From Luteimonas aestuarii (GTDB lineage: Bacteria; Pseudomonadota; Gammaproteobacteria; Xanthomonadales; Xanthomonadaceae): DNA of 64,000 nt. The stretch lies in contig NZ_SMTF01000014.1 in assembly GCF_004357985.1 (NCBI RefSeq), positions 1 through 64,000 on the forward strand. The letters run 5' to 3'. The position numbers were made by a program, and so were the translations under genes. Numbering within the stretch: position 1 is the stretch's first letter; every line of letters starts with the position of its first letter. Positions 9,536 through 17,768 of the stretch are shown one piece after another. A model generated the notes under the pieces. That model was not told the DNA's origin. It did not search any database and worked only from the letters and a program-made list of their open reading frames with translations.

Positions 9536-11914
9536 TCACCGCGCCACGTCGCGTTCGTGCCGGGACGCGCGCGCCTTGTCGATCAGGTGCTGGTAGTCCG
9601 GTTCCGGTCGCCGGTTGCGCGTCGTCCACAGCAGGGCGAGCAGGCAGGGCATGCTGAGCACGAGCCAGAGCCATTGCCGCCGATACCAGGGCACGGGCCG
9701 GTCCAGCCAGATCGCGACCGATTCCGACCAAGGGCCGCCCAGTTGCCTTGCCTGGACCTCGAACGCAAACCTGCCCCACGGCAGGGTGGGCAGCAGCACG
9801 TTCCGGTTGTCGCCCGCGTCGAACCACTCGCCACCCGGTGCCAGCCTGTAGCGGAAGCGAAGCTGTTCAGGGAAGGAGAGTGCGATCGCGGTGTAGCCGA
9901 TCTCCAGGTTGCCCGCCCCGGCGTCGAGCCGCGCCATCCCGGCAGGGTCGAGCTCGTGGCCCGCAACGCGCACGCGTTCGACATGCGCGATCGGCGGACG
10001 CCGCTGGCGTTCGAATTGCGTGGGATCGATCACCGCGAATCCCTTGATCAGTGTGAACCACAACCGTCCCTTGGCGTCGCGCAGGCACGACGAGCCGGTG
10101 CCGCCGTTGAGTTCAGGCGGGGCGAGGCCGTCACTGCTGGACAGGATGATGAGCTCGGGACCGCGCGGACCGATGTCGCGGTCCATCATCAGGGTCACGC
10201 CGCTGTTGCCGCCCAGCCACAGGCGTCCCTCGGCATCGGGCAGGATGCAGGACACCGCATCGTCGTACAGGCCGTTGGAGGTGTCGTAGCGCCGCACCAC
10301 CCCGTCGCGAATGCGGAGCAATCCGCCGCCATAGCTTCCGATCCACAGCGTGCGGCCATCGGGGTCCTCGTGCAGCCAACGCAGGAACCGGCCGCTGCCA
10401 TCCTCATGCAGCCACTGCTCGACCACCCTGCCGTCGATGAGCCGGTGCGCACCGTGGTTGCCGACGAACCACATGCCACCGCCGCGCGCCGGCGCCATGT
10501 ACGAGATGACCATGCCGTCCAGCGCCGGCACCGGTTGCGCATCGACCACTTCGCCGCGATGGTCCACCTCCAATCGCCACATGTCGCGCAGTGTCCCGGC
10601 CCAGTACGTGCGATCCTCCGGGTTCTGCCAGATGTTCAGCGCGCTGCCTGGCGGCCACGTTCTCGCCAGTGCCAGGTGGCCATCCGCAAGCCGGCCCAGC
10701 GTGCCTTGCCAGGTGCCGATCCAGAGCCTGCCGCGGTCATCCAACGCCAGGCTGCGCACACAGTCGTTGCCCAACGTGCTCGCCAGCTCGACCGAACGCA
10801 CGACGCCATTGCGGTCCCAGTGGCGCAACCCGTCGCAAGCCATGGCGAACCACATTCCACCATCGCCATCCTCTGCCACCGCGTAGCCCGGTCCGTCCAT
10901 TCCAACGTCGCGCGATTGCATCAGTCCGACGCGCGATGGCCGGATGCGCCACAAGCCTTGCGTGTCCGTCCCGATCCACAGGTTGCCCTCATGGTCCGCG
11001 TAGGCCTGCCGGGCGTGCAGGTGCGCCGGGATGTCCGCGAGCGGTACCACGCGGCCGTCATCGTGCAGCAGCCACGTACCGCCGGTCCGCCACCCCGACA
11101 GCATCAGGCGTCCATCGTTCGAGAGGGTCAGGCGACTCTGTGCGGGGACAGTGTCGTGCACCTGCTTCCATTCACGGTCGACAATGTCGTAACGATGCAA
11201 GCGCCAGTCGTCGGTGATGACGAACAGGGAACGGCCCCGTCCTTCCATCGCACGGACCAGCGTGCTGCCGGCCGGAAGGGCGATAGCGACCACGGCATCG
11301 GCTTCGATTCGGGCCACTCCCCCGATGCCGGCGACATAGGCATTGCCGTCGGACATGGGCACGATGTAGCCGAATGCATCGAATGCCGACACGCGGATCC
11401 GGTATTTCAGGCTGTCGGGATCGATCTCGAATGCGCCCTGCGAGCCCACGGTCCACAGCTTGCGGCCATCGGCGGACGGACGGATGGCGTTGATCCGGCA
11501 GTCGCGTTCGCAGATATCGAGGGGGCGGAAGCTGCCCGATTCGTACATCGCGATTCCGTCGCCATGGGTGCCGATCCACAATCGGCCCTGGCCGTCCTCG
11601 TACAGGGACTGGATGCGGCTGCTGGACAGGCCTCCGGGCGTGGCGTGGAAGGTCCTGAAGTCCTGCCCGTCAAAGCGGACCAGGCCGCCGTAGGTACCGA
11701 TCCACAAGTAGCCATCGCGCGCCTGCAGCAATGCGTTGACGCTGGCTTGCGGCAGGCCTTCCTCGATGCCGTAGCTGCGGTGGGAATCGACATGGACCGG
11801 CTGGGCCTGGCCGACGACGCCTCCCTGCGCAGGGTGGGCCATGAGTGCCATCAGTGCGACGATCGTGCCCAGCAGGCCCAGATGCGCGCCACGGAACCGG
11901 TTCGGTTGCACCAC
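9536..11914 (-). CDS. Beta-propeller (Reg_prop/Y_Y_Y) membrane sensor lacking a signalling output domain
   Basis: About 792 residues. The start is uncertain: GTG at 11914 has an AGAGG 11 bases upstream and leads directly into a signal peptide, while TTG at 11956 would add 14 residues. The mature part has repeated blades of the two-component-regulator propeller type (DGYLWIGTYGGLVRFDG, GRLWIGTHGDGIAMYES and similar), which fold into a periplasmic sensor. A Y_Y_Y-type Ig domain follows (FPEQLRFRYRLAPGGEWFDAG). One transmembrane helix (QWLWLVLSMPCLLALLW) and about 35 cytoplasmic residues then end the protein. Relatives usually continue into a histidine kinase, GGDEF or HTH domain; none is present. 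It may act through another protein, possibly the convergent kinase, but this is inference. Confidence 0.75.
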   Translation of the reverse strand: MVQPNRFRGAHLGLLGTIVALMALMAHPAQGGVVGQAQPVHVDSHRSYGIEEGLPQASVNALLQARDGYLWIGTYGGLVRFDGQDFRTFHATPGGLSSSRIQSLYEDGQGRLWIGTHGDGIAMYESGSFRPLDICERDCRINAIRPSADGRKLWTVGSQGAFEIDPDSLKYRIRVSAFDAFGYIVPMSDGNAYVAGIGGVARIEADAVVAIALPAGSTLVRAMEGRGRSLFVITDDWRLHRYDIVDREWKQVHDTVPAQSRLTLSNDGRLMLSGWRTGGTWLLHDDGRVVPLADIPAHLHARQAYADHEGNLWIGTDTQGLWRIRPSRVGLMQSRDVGMDGPGYAVAEDGDGGMWFAMACDGLRHWDRNGVVRSVELASTLGNDCVRSLALDDRGRLWIGTWQGTLGRLADGHLALARTWPPGSALNIWQNPEDRTYWAGTLRDMWRLEVDHRGEVVDAQPVPALDGMVISYMAPARGGGMWFVGNHGAHRLIDGRVVEQWLHEDGSGRFLRWLHEDPDGRTLWIGSYGGGLLRIRDGVVRRYDTSNGLYDDAVSCILPDAEGRLWLGGNSGVTLMMDRDIGPRGPELIILSSSDGLAPPELNGGTGSSCLRDAKGRLWFTLIKGFAVIDPTQFERQRRPPIAHVERVRVAGHELDPAGMARLDAGAGNLEIGYTAIALSFPEQLRFRYRLAPGGEWFDAGDNRNVLLPTLPWGRFAFEVQARQLGGPWSESVAIWLDRPVPWYRRQWLWLVLSMPCLLALLWTTRNRRPEPDYQHLIDKARASRHERDVAR

Positions 11915-12017
11915 CGTGAAGACCACCTCTGCAGGGGACGGGCAGAACCGCCTCAAGGCACTCTACTACATCGCCCACAGCCGTCGTTTCACCGGGTGCC
12001 ATGGCTTTTCCGCGACG

Positions 12018-13283
12018 TCAGTCCTCCCTGGCCTGCAACTCCCTGAAATCCAGCCGCCGCAACTTCGGCGCCTTCCATGCCGTGGTCGCCACCACCAGCA
12101 GCGTTGCGAAGCCGCCCACCACCACGGCGGGCACCAGCCCCAGCAGCCGTGCCATTGTCCCCGCGTAGAACGCGCCGATCTCGTTCGAGGAGCCCACGAA
12201 CAGGCCGTTGATCGACGACACGCGCCCGCGCATGTGGTCGGGTGTGGACAGTTGCATGATGGTCGAGCGTGTCACCACCGAAATGCCGTCGAACACACCC
12301 GACAGCAGCAGGAAGAATGCCGACAGCCAGAACAGCGTCGACAGCCCGAAGCCGATCATGCACACGCCGAATCCCGCGACTGCGAACAGCAGGATGCGGC
12401 CAGCGTTGCGTTGCAGCGGCCGTCGCGCCAGCCAGATACCCACCGCCACGGCGCCCAGTGCCGGCGCGGCGCGCAGGATGCCCAGGCCTTCCGGCCCGTA
12501 ATGCAGGATGTCCTGGATGAACGCCGGCGCCAGCGAGATCGCACCGCCCAGCAGCACCGCGAACATGTCCAGCGCCAGCGCGCCCAGCAGCAGCTGGTGG
12601 CCGAAGACGAATCGCGCGCCCTCGGCGATGCTGGCGAAGATCGGCGCACGCTGCAGCTGCGGCGCGGGTTCGGTCACCTGCATGCGCAGCATCGCCACCA
12701 CCGCGAGGATGGCGAACACCGCTGCCACGCCATAGGCGACCGGCTTGCCAGCGACGCCCACCAGCACGCCGCCGATGGCAGGACCGGTCACCAGTCCGCC
12801 CTGGAACACGATGCTGCCCAGGCTGGCACCGCGCACGTACTGGTCGCGTGGCAAGGTGCGTGCGAACAGCGCGTTGTAGACCGGGCCCAGGAAGGCGCGC
12901 ACGCAGCCGGTCAGCGCGATCGCGGCATAGATCATCAGCGTGCCGCTGCTCTCCAGCCAGCCGGCGGCGATCGCCGCCAGCCACAGTGGCGTGATCGCCA
13001 GGCACAGGCAGGCCAGCGCGCCCAGCTTGCGCCGCGGCAGGTGGTCCACCAGGTAGCCGGCGAACGGTGCCATGCAGAAGTAGGGCAGCACTTCTGCCAG
13101 GCCGATCAGCCCCAGCATCCACGGGTCGCCGGTGAGTCCGTAGACGTGCCAGCCGACGGTCACCGCCACCATCTGGTAAGACAGGATGGTGCAGATGCGG
13201 TACAGCAGCAGGATGCGGAAGTTGCGGTTGCGCAGCGGCGCCGCGCGACTGTCCTGCGAAGGTGCCGTGGCGGCGGCGCTCAC
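12018..13283 (-). CDS. MFS transporter (exporter type)
   Basis: 421 residues from the GTG at 13283, whose GTGA overlaps the stop of sufE. A longer in-frame version would run through sufE in the wrong frame and is rejected. There are twelve hydrophobic segments, with the MFS loop 2-3 signature after helix 2 (APFAGYLVDHLPRRKLG). The arrangement resembles the EntS/enterobactin-exporter-like group of the major facilitator superfamily, which moves small molecules out of the cytoplasm by proton antiport. The substrate cannot be told from sequence. The overlap with sufE indicates translational coupling, though no functional link is known. Confidence 0.82.
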   Translation of the reverse strand: MSAAATAPSQDSRAAPLRNRNFRILLLYRICTILSYQMVAVTVGWHVYGLTGDPWMLGLIGLAEVLPYFCMAPFAGYLVDHLPRRKLGALACLCLAITPLWLAAIAAGWLESSGTLMIYAAIALTGCVRAFLGPVYNALFARTLPRDQYVRGASLGSIVFQGGLVTGPAIGGVLVGVAGKPVAYGVAAVFAILAVVAMLRMQVTEPAPQLQRAPIFASIAEGARFVFGHQLLLGALALDMFAVLLGGAISLAPAFIQDILHYGPEGLGILRAAPALGAVAVGIWLARRPLQRNAGRILLFAVAGFGVCMIGFGLSTLFWLSAFFLLLSGVFDGISVVTRSTIMQLSTPDHMRGRVSSINGLFVGSSNEIGAFYAGTMARLLGLVPAVVVGGFATLLVVATTAWKAPKLRRLDFRELQARED

Positions 13284-13720
13284 GCCATCGCGCGCTGCGC
13301 GGCCTCGCGGATGAAGGCCAGCAGCGAGGCCAGGCCATTGCTGCGCGTCGGCGAGAGGTGCTTGGCCAGGCCGATGTCGGCGATGTAGTTGGCGTTGGTG
13401 CCTGCGATCTCCCGCGCACTGCGGCCCGAGTACACCCGCAGCGCGAGGTAGATCAGCCCGGAGACGATGGCCGAATCGCTGGCGGCGTGGAAGTCGAGCC
13501 GGCTTGCATCGCCTTCGGGCACGATCCATACCATCGACTGGCAGCCGTGCAGGCGGTGCTGTTCGGTCTTCCATTCGTCCGGGAAGGGCGGCAGCTTGCG
13601 GCCGAGATCGATCAGGTACTGGTAGCGCTCGGACCAGTCGCCGAAGAACGCGAATTCGTCCTTGATGGCTGACTGGGCGTCGGCGGGGGTGGGTTCGAGT
13701 GGGAAGGGGGTGTCGTTCAC
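13280..13720 (-). CDS. sufE: SufE-type cysteine desulfurase activator
   Basis: 146 residues. SufE proteins accept persulfide sulfur from SufS or CsdA on one cysteine and pass it to the Fe-S cluster scaffold. The family core is visible: FGDWSERYQYLIDLGRKLP near the N-terminus, then the active-site loop HRLHGCQSMVWI, whose single cysteine is the sulfur acceptor, and SDSAIVSGLIYLALRVYSG. The length matches the family (about 140 residues). No suf genes are adjacent, so this may be the stand-alone SufE or the CsdE-type partner. The stop overlaps the GTG start of the MFS gene. Confidence 0.9.
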   Translation of the reverse strand: MNDTPFPLEPTPADAQSAIKDEFAFFGDWSERYQYLIDLGRKLPPFPDEWKTEQHRLHGCQSMVWIVPEGDASRLDFHAASDSAIVSGLIYLALRVYSGRSAREIAGTNANYIADIGLAKHLSPTRSNGLASLLAFIREAAQRAMA

Positions 13721-14320
13721 GGCGCTTGGGGGTTTGATTGCGTGGCTATTGTCGCAGATGCGTTGTTGGCGGGCAGTGGTCGTCTGGTCTTGTGCGTATT
13801 GGCGTATGAATTCAGAAAAGCAACAGCATTTCGCCCGTGAACGGGCGAGTTCATTTCTTTTTGCTGGCCCAAAAAGAAACGAACCAAAGAAAAAGGGCCT
13901 TCCCCGACGGAGCTAACGATTGGGCGGGTGATACGTTGGGATTTCCCGACTCGCCATCCTGGCTCGTTCGGAAAACGCCGCACATCCATGTGCGGCGCCC
14001 TTCGGGTCTGCAACCTTTCGTCGCAACTCACGAAAAGGCCTCTAAGCCATATGCCCGGATGACGACGCCCGGCTTTTGATCTGAGTCCAGGAGCAACCAT
14101 GCTGAAAGACCCGGAGGGCGGCCGGCATGGATGCCGGCCGTTTTTCGACCAGGACAGAGATGTCCTGTCGAAAAATCCCGTCGAGCCCAAACCGAAACGT
14201 TAGCTTCGTCGGGGAGGGCCATTTCTTTTGGTTACTTTTCTTTGGGCCAGCGAAGAAAAGTAACCCGCCAAAGGCGGAAGCTTCTGCTTTCAGGGATATC
14301 CACTAAAAAGAGCGATCAAA
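13721..14320. repeat. Gene-free inverted-repeat element (miniature-transposon or REP-like)
   Basis: This 600-bp spacer holds a long imperfect inverted repeat: left arm about 13844-13918, right arm about 14198-14270. Both arms share the core CCCCGACG-AGCTAACG and a GGCCC/AAAGAAA-rich stretch. Inside lie separate perfect or near-perfect hairpins at 13832-13847, 13976-13997 (9-bp stem, loop TCCA), 14120-14139 and 14141-14175 (one-base bulge). No transposase is present. Open frames here, for example 13717-14190 on the minus strand, follow the hairpins rather than a protein fold. I believe similar sequences recur in Xanthomonas and Lysobacter intergenic regions, but could not check. Confidence 0.7.
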
Positions 14321-15769
14321 TCAACCGCGCTTCCACCGCACGCCCTGCGGCGTGTCCTCCAGCAGGATGCCTTCGCCCGCGAGCTGGTCGCGGATCGCGT
14401 CGGCGCGCGCGAAGTCGCGTGCTGTCTTCGCTGCGGCGCGTTCGTCGATCAGGCCTTGGATGCGTGAGTCGTCCGCAGTCGATCCCGACTTGAACCAATC
14501 GTCCGGATCCTGCTGGAGCAGACCCAGTGCCCTGCCGGCGGCGATGAGTCGGCCGCAGGCATCGTAGGCGCGTTGGGCCTGGCTTTCGCTCGGCGCTCTT
14601 GCTGCCATCGCGGAGTTCACCTCGAGTCGTGCCAAGGAGGAAATCCGCGACACTTCGGCAAGTGCTTTCGGCGTGTTGAGATCGTCGTCAAGTGCCTGCT
14701 CGATCGTGTCCGGGACAGGAGCGGATGCCAGATCGGGTTGAGGGCGCCCGCCCACGGTTCCCTGGATCACCAGGAACTTCGTGTCACGGAGGACGCCATA
14801 GAGCCCATCCAGTGTGGATTTGGATTGCTCGATCAACGTCTCCGACCAGTCCAGCGGCTGACGGTAATGCGCCGACAGCAGGGCGTAGCGCAAGGCCTCC
14901 GGCGGGTGCGCCTGCACCAGGTCGTGGACCTTTTCGATGTTGCCCAGCGACTTGCTCATCTTCGCGCCGGACAGCGTGAGCATGCCGTTGTGCAGCCAGA
15001 TGCGTGCGAACGCCTTGCCGCCGTGCGCGCATTCGCTCTGCGCCACTTCGTTCTCGTGGTGCGGGAACTGCAGGTCGACGCCGCCGGCGTGGATGTCGAT
15101 GGTCTCGCCCAGGTGTGCGGCCGCCATCGCCGAGCATTCGATGTGCCAGCCGGGACGGCCGCGGCCCCAGGGCGACGCCCAGCCGGGCAGGGCATCGGAA
15201 GACGGCTTCCACAGCACGAAATCGCCGGGGTCGCGCTTGTAGGGCGCCACTTCCACGCGTGCACCGGCCAGCATGTCGTCGGGATCGCGGCGCGACAGCT
15301 TGCCGTAGCCGTCGAAGGTGCCGACGGCGAACAGCACGTGGCCTTCGGCGGCATAGGCGTGGCCGCTGTCGATCAACCGCTGGATCATCGCGATCATCTC
15401 GCCGATGTGCGCGGTGGCGGCGGGTTCGATGTCGGGTGCGGCATCGCCGGTCACGCCCAGTGCGGCCATGTCGGCACGGTAGGCGGCGGCGAAGCGGTCG
15501 GTGATCGCCGAGATCGGCACGCCCTGTTCGGCGGCCGCGGCATTGATCTTGTCGTCCACGTCGGTGATGTTGCGGGCGTAGCGCAGGTTGCCATGGCGCC
15601 GCCGCAACAGCGCGGCCAGCACGCCGAAGACCACCGGCCCGCGGGCGTTGCCGATGTGCACGTAGTTGTAGACCGTGGGGCCGCAGACGTACATCGTGGG
15701 GCGGGCGGGGTCGGCCGGCTGGAACGGTTCGACGCGGCGGCTCAGGCTGTTGTAAAGGTGCAGGCTCAT
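14321..15769 (-). CDS. cysS: Cysteinyl-tRNA synthetase
   Basis: 482 residues, a usual length. It charges tRNA-Cys with cysteine in the cytoplasm. The start MSLHLYNSL (ATG 15769) is chosen because the family begins here; the further upstream open frame has no homology pattern. Visible motifs: the zinc and HIGH region [27 protein letters not shown], the zinc-binding GWHIECSAM and [10 protein letters not shown], and KMSKSLGN. The C-terminal DALR-type helices end in the basic GVRWKRG. It is transcribed away from the following arginine cluster. Confidence 0.96.
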   Translation of the reverse strand: MSLHLYNSLSRRVEPFQPADPARPTMYVCGPTVYNYVHIGNARGPVVFGVLAALLRRRHGNLRYARNITDVDDKINAAAAEQGVPISAITDRFAAAYRADMAALGVTGDAAPDIEPAATAHIGEMIAMIQRLIDSGHAYAAEGHVLFAVGTFDGYGKLSRRDPDDMLAGARVEVAPYKRDPGDFVLWKPSSDALPGWASPWGRGRPGWHIECSAMAAAHLGETIDIHAGGVDLQFPHHENEVAQSECAHGGKAFARIWLHNGMLTLSGAKMSKSLGNIEKVHDLVQAHPPEALRYALLSAHYRQPLDWSETLIEQSKSTLDGLYGVLRDTKFLVIQGTVGGRPQPDLASAPVPDTIEQALDDDLNTPKALAEVSRISSLARLEVNSAMAARAPSESQAQRAYDACGRLIAAGRALGLLQQDPDDWFKSGSTADDSRIQGLIDERAAAKTARDFARADAIRDQLAGEGILLEDTPQGVRWKRG

Positions 15770-15896
15770 CGGGATGCAGGCGTGGAATCGGTCGATTCTA
15801 GCGGAGGGGGTGGGGCATGACAGCAGGGATTCAGCCCGTGCCCATCCACGACCCCCTACACTGCGGCCTGTTTTCCTTGGCGCTGCTGTTGGCCTG

Positions 15897-16367
15897 ATGC
15901 CCCGTTCCGCCCTGCCATTGCTGACCCTGTTGCTGGCCATGCCGGTGGCCGCGGCATGGGCACAACAGGCGGATGAGCTGGTACCACAGGCCGAGAATGT
16001 CCGTACCGAGTTCGCCCAGGTCATGCGGGTCGAACCGGTTTACGAAACCTTGCGTGCGACCAGCATGGTGGAGCGCTGCGAGGCGTCCACGCCGGTGCAG
16101 GCCGAGGAAGTCAGGACCGGGTTCTCGCGGGTCATCGGTGCCGTGCGCAGCGCGCTGACGCCCGACCCGAAGGTGGAGGAAGTGGCACCGTCGGCCGGTG
16201 GCGAGTGCCGCATGGTGCCGGTGGATCGGGAGTTCCGGCGGCCCATCGCCTACGACGTCGACTACATCCACAAGGGCGTCAAGTACCGCGCCCGGCTGCC
16301 CTACGATCCCGGCAACCGGTTGCGGGTGCGGGTGTCGGTGACCCCCATCGTCTCGCAAGCGCCCTGA
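15897..16367 (+). CDS. Secreted protein of unknown function
   Basis: 156 residues from the ATG at 15897. The first 22 residues are a signal peptide ([22 protein letters not shown], cut after AWA). The mature part has two conserved-looking cysteines (VERCEAS and GGECRMV) that could form a disulfide in the periplasm. It ends in a beta-rich stretch with [15 protein letters not shown] and [15 protein letters not shown] recognise no named domain; I recall similar Xanthomonadaceae hypothetical proteins, not verified. It is divergent from cysS and sits just ahead of the arginine leader region. Confidence 0.65.
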   Translation: MPRSALPLLTLLLAMPVAAAWAQQADELVPQAENVRTEFAQVMRVEPVYETLRATSMVERCEASTPVQAEEVRTGFSRVIGAVRSALTPDPKVEEVAPSAGGECRMVPVDREFRRPIAYDVDYIHKGVKYRARLPYDPGNRLRVRVSVTPIVSQAP

Positions 16368-16419
16368 GCCCATGCCCGCCGCCTTGCGGCCGGGGCCCCG
16401 CCATGCGAGGATGCGCGCC

Positions 16420-16515
16420 GTGAACAGCGCCCTTGCCCACGCCGACATCCTCACCTCCGCCCGCATGGCGTCGGGGATGACCTCGCGTGCGCGTCGACCG
16501 GAAACCTGCCAGTAG
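16420..16515 (+). CDS. Candidate arginine leader peptide
   Basis: A short frame from the GTG at 16420 (GCGAGG 9 bases upstream) or from ATGs at 16411, 16465 or 16477, ending at the TAG at 16513. Its last residues are MTSRARRPETCQ, with three Arg codons in four (CGT GCG CGT CGA, 16486-16497) and a further Arg codon at 16462. It precedes an intrinsic-terminator hairpin and the acetylornithine carbamoyltransferase gene. Too short for any homology call; the assignment rests on position and Arg codons. Confidence 0.45.
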   Translation: MNSALAHADILTSARMASGMTSRARRPETCQ

Positions 16516-16575
16516 CTGGGCCCCCGGACGTTGCCTGTCGTCATGCCGGAACCCAGCCTGAGGCTGGGTTTCTTC
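16477..16575 (+). promoter_or_regulatory. Predicted arginine transcription attenuator before the arg cluster
   Basis: The Arg-rich end of the leader frame (16486-16497) is followed by two exclusive pairings. The antiterminator pairs GCTGGG (16515-16520) with CCCAGC (16552-16557), extended by CCGG (16524-16527) with CCGG (16546-16549). The terminator stem at 16550-16570 uses the same CCCAGC. A ribosome stalled at the Arg codons leaves 16515-16520 free, so the antiterminator forms. A ribosome reaching the TAG at 16513-16515 covers it, so the terminator forms. This is the classical amino-acid attenuation logic; the regulation is inferred from sequence only. Confidence 0.55.
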
Positions 16576-16582
16576 GTTTCTG
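16550..16582 (+). terminator. Intrinsic terminator hairpin of the arg leader
   Basis: A perfect 9-bp stem AACCCAGCC / GGCTGGGTT with loop TGA (16550-16570), followed by a T-rich run (TTCTTCGTTTC). It lies 53 bases ahead of the argF' start, so termination here would switch off the downstream genes. Confidence 0.65.
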
Positions 16583-16622
16583 CCTTCCCAAAACCGTCAC
16601 ATCGCACAACCAGGATGCCTTG

Positions 16623-17627
16623 ATGAAGCACTTCTTGAACACGCAGGACTGGAGCCGCCAGGACCTGGATGCGCTGCTGGCGCAGGCCACGCGCTACAAG
16701 CAGGACAAGCTGGGCGATGCGCTCAAGGGCAAGTCCATCGCACTGGTGTTCTTCAATCCTTCGATGCGCACGCGCACCAGCTTCGAGCTGGGGGCGTTCC
16801 AGCTGGGCGGGCATGCCGTGGTGCTGCAGCCGGGCAAGGATGCGTGGCCGATCGAGTTCGACCTGGGAACGGTGATGGACGGCGACACCGAGGAGCACAT
16901 CGCCGAGGTGGCGAAGGTGCTGGGGCGCTATGTCGACCTGATCGGCGTGCGTGCGTTCCCGAAGTTCGTCGACTGGGCCCGCGACCGCGAGGACGTGGTG
17001 CTCAGGTCGTTCGCGAAGTACTCGCCGGTGCCGGTGATCAACATGGAAACCATCACCCATCCCTGCCAGGAGCTGGCCCATGTGCTGGCGCTGCAGGAGC
17101 ATTTCGGCACCACCGACCTGCGCGGCAAGAAGTACGTGCTGACCTGGACCTACCACCCCAAGCCGCTCAACACCGCGGTCGCCAACTCGGCGCTCACCAT
17201 CGCCACCCGCATGGGCATGGACGTGACCCTGCTGTGCCCGACGCCCGAGTATGTGCTGGACGAGCGTTACATGGACTGGGCGCAGCAGAACGTCGCCGAG
17301 AGCGGCGGCTCGCTGGCGGTCAGCCATGACATCGAAAGCGCCTATGCCGGTGCCGACGTGGTCTACGCCAAGAGCTGGGGCGCATTGCCGTATTTCGGCA
17401 ACTGGGCGCCGGAGAAGCCGATCCGCGACCAGTACACGCACTTCATCGTCGACGAAGCCAAGATGGCGCTGACCAACAACGGCGTCTTCAGCCACTGCCT
17501 GCCGCTGCGCCGCAACGTCAAGGCGACCGATGCGGTGATGGATTCGCCGAACTGCATTGCCATCAACGAGGCCGAGAACCGCCTGCACGTGCAGAAGGCG
17601 ATCATGGCGGCGTTGATGCGCCCTTAG
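16623..17627 (+). CDS. argF': N-acetylornithine carbamoyltransferase
   Basis: 334 residues. It joins carbamoyl phosphate to N-acetylornithine, giving N-acetylcitrulline; this variant is known from Xanthomonas (EC 2.1.3.9). Motifs: carbamoyl-phosphate site FNPSMRTRTSFELGAFQ, the DGDTEEHIAEVA stretch, HPCQELAHVLALQEHF, and HCLPLRRNVKATD near the C-terminus, whose Lys matches the carboxylated Lys302 reported for the Xanthomonas campestris enzyme. Glu90 here aligns by my count with Glu92 there, which selects acetyl- over succinyl-ornithine. The ATG at 16623 has an AGGA 7 bases upstream. It is the first enzyme gene of the arginine cluster, right behind the candidate attenuator. Confidence 0.95.
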   Translation: MKHFLNTQDWSRQDLDALLAQATRYKQDKLGDALKGKSIALVFFNPSMRTRTSFELGAFQLGGHAVVLQPGKDAWPIEFDLGTVMDGDTEEHIAEVAKVLGRYVDLIGVRAFPKFVDWARDREDVVLRSFAKYSPVPVINMETITHPCQELAHVLALQEHFGTTDLRGKKYVLTWTYHPKPLNTAVANSALTIATRMGMDVTLLCPTPEYVLDERYMDWAQQNVAESGGSLAVSHDIESAYAGADVVYAKSWGALPYFGNWAPEKPIRDQYTHFIVDEAKMALTNNGVFSHCLPLRRNVKATDAVMDSPNCIAINEAENRLHVQKAIMAALMRP

Positions 17628-17638
17628 CTTCTTTGCGC

Positions 17639-17730
17639 CTTCCCCCACGCGTGGGGGAAGGTTGGGATGGGGGCGAGCGGCCTCCGGAAAGTTCGGCCTC
17701 GTCCCGTTGCCCCCACCCCAACCCTCCCCC
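17639..17730. repeat. Nested palindromes between argF' and argG
   Basis: A perfect 22-bp palindrome at 17639-17660 (CTTCCCCCACG and its complement). Its right half also pairs in a longer hairpin: 17653-17674 with 17709-17730, 20 of 22 positions complementary. In RNA this would make a strong structure in the spacer, possibly a transcript stabiliser or partial terminator. REP-like sequences of this form are common in the group. Confidence 0.6.
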
Positions 17731-17768
17731 GTGAACGGAGGAGGGGGTTGATCACAGAGAACATTGAA

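Noticed and set aside
13717-14190. 157-residue minus-strand open frame with FFDRTSLSWSKNGRHPCRPPSG
   Set aside because: It runs through the hairpins of the intergenic element. Similar false proteins are common in the group; no domain or ribosome site supports it.
15770-16024. 85-residue N-terminal extension of CysS
   Set aside because: The family starts at MSLHLYNS; the extension has no homology pattern and overlaps the divergent secreted gene.
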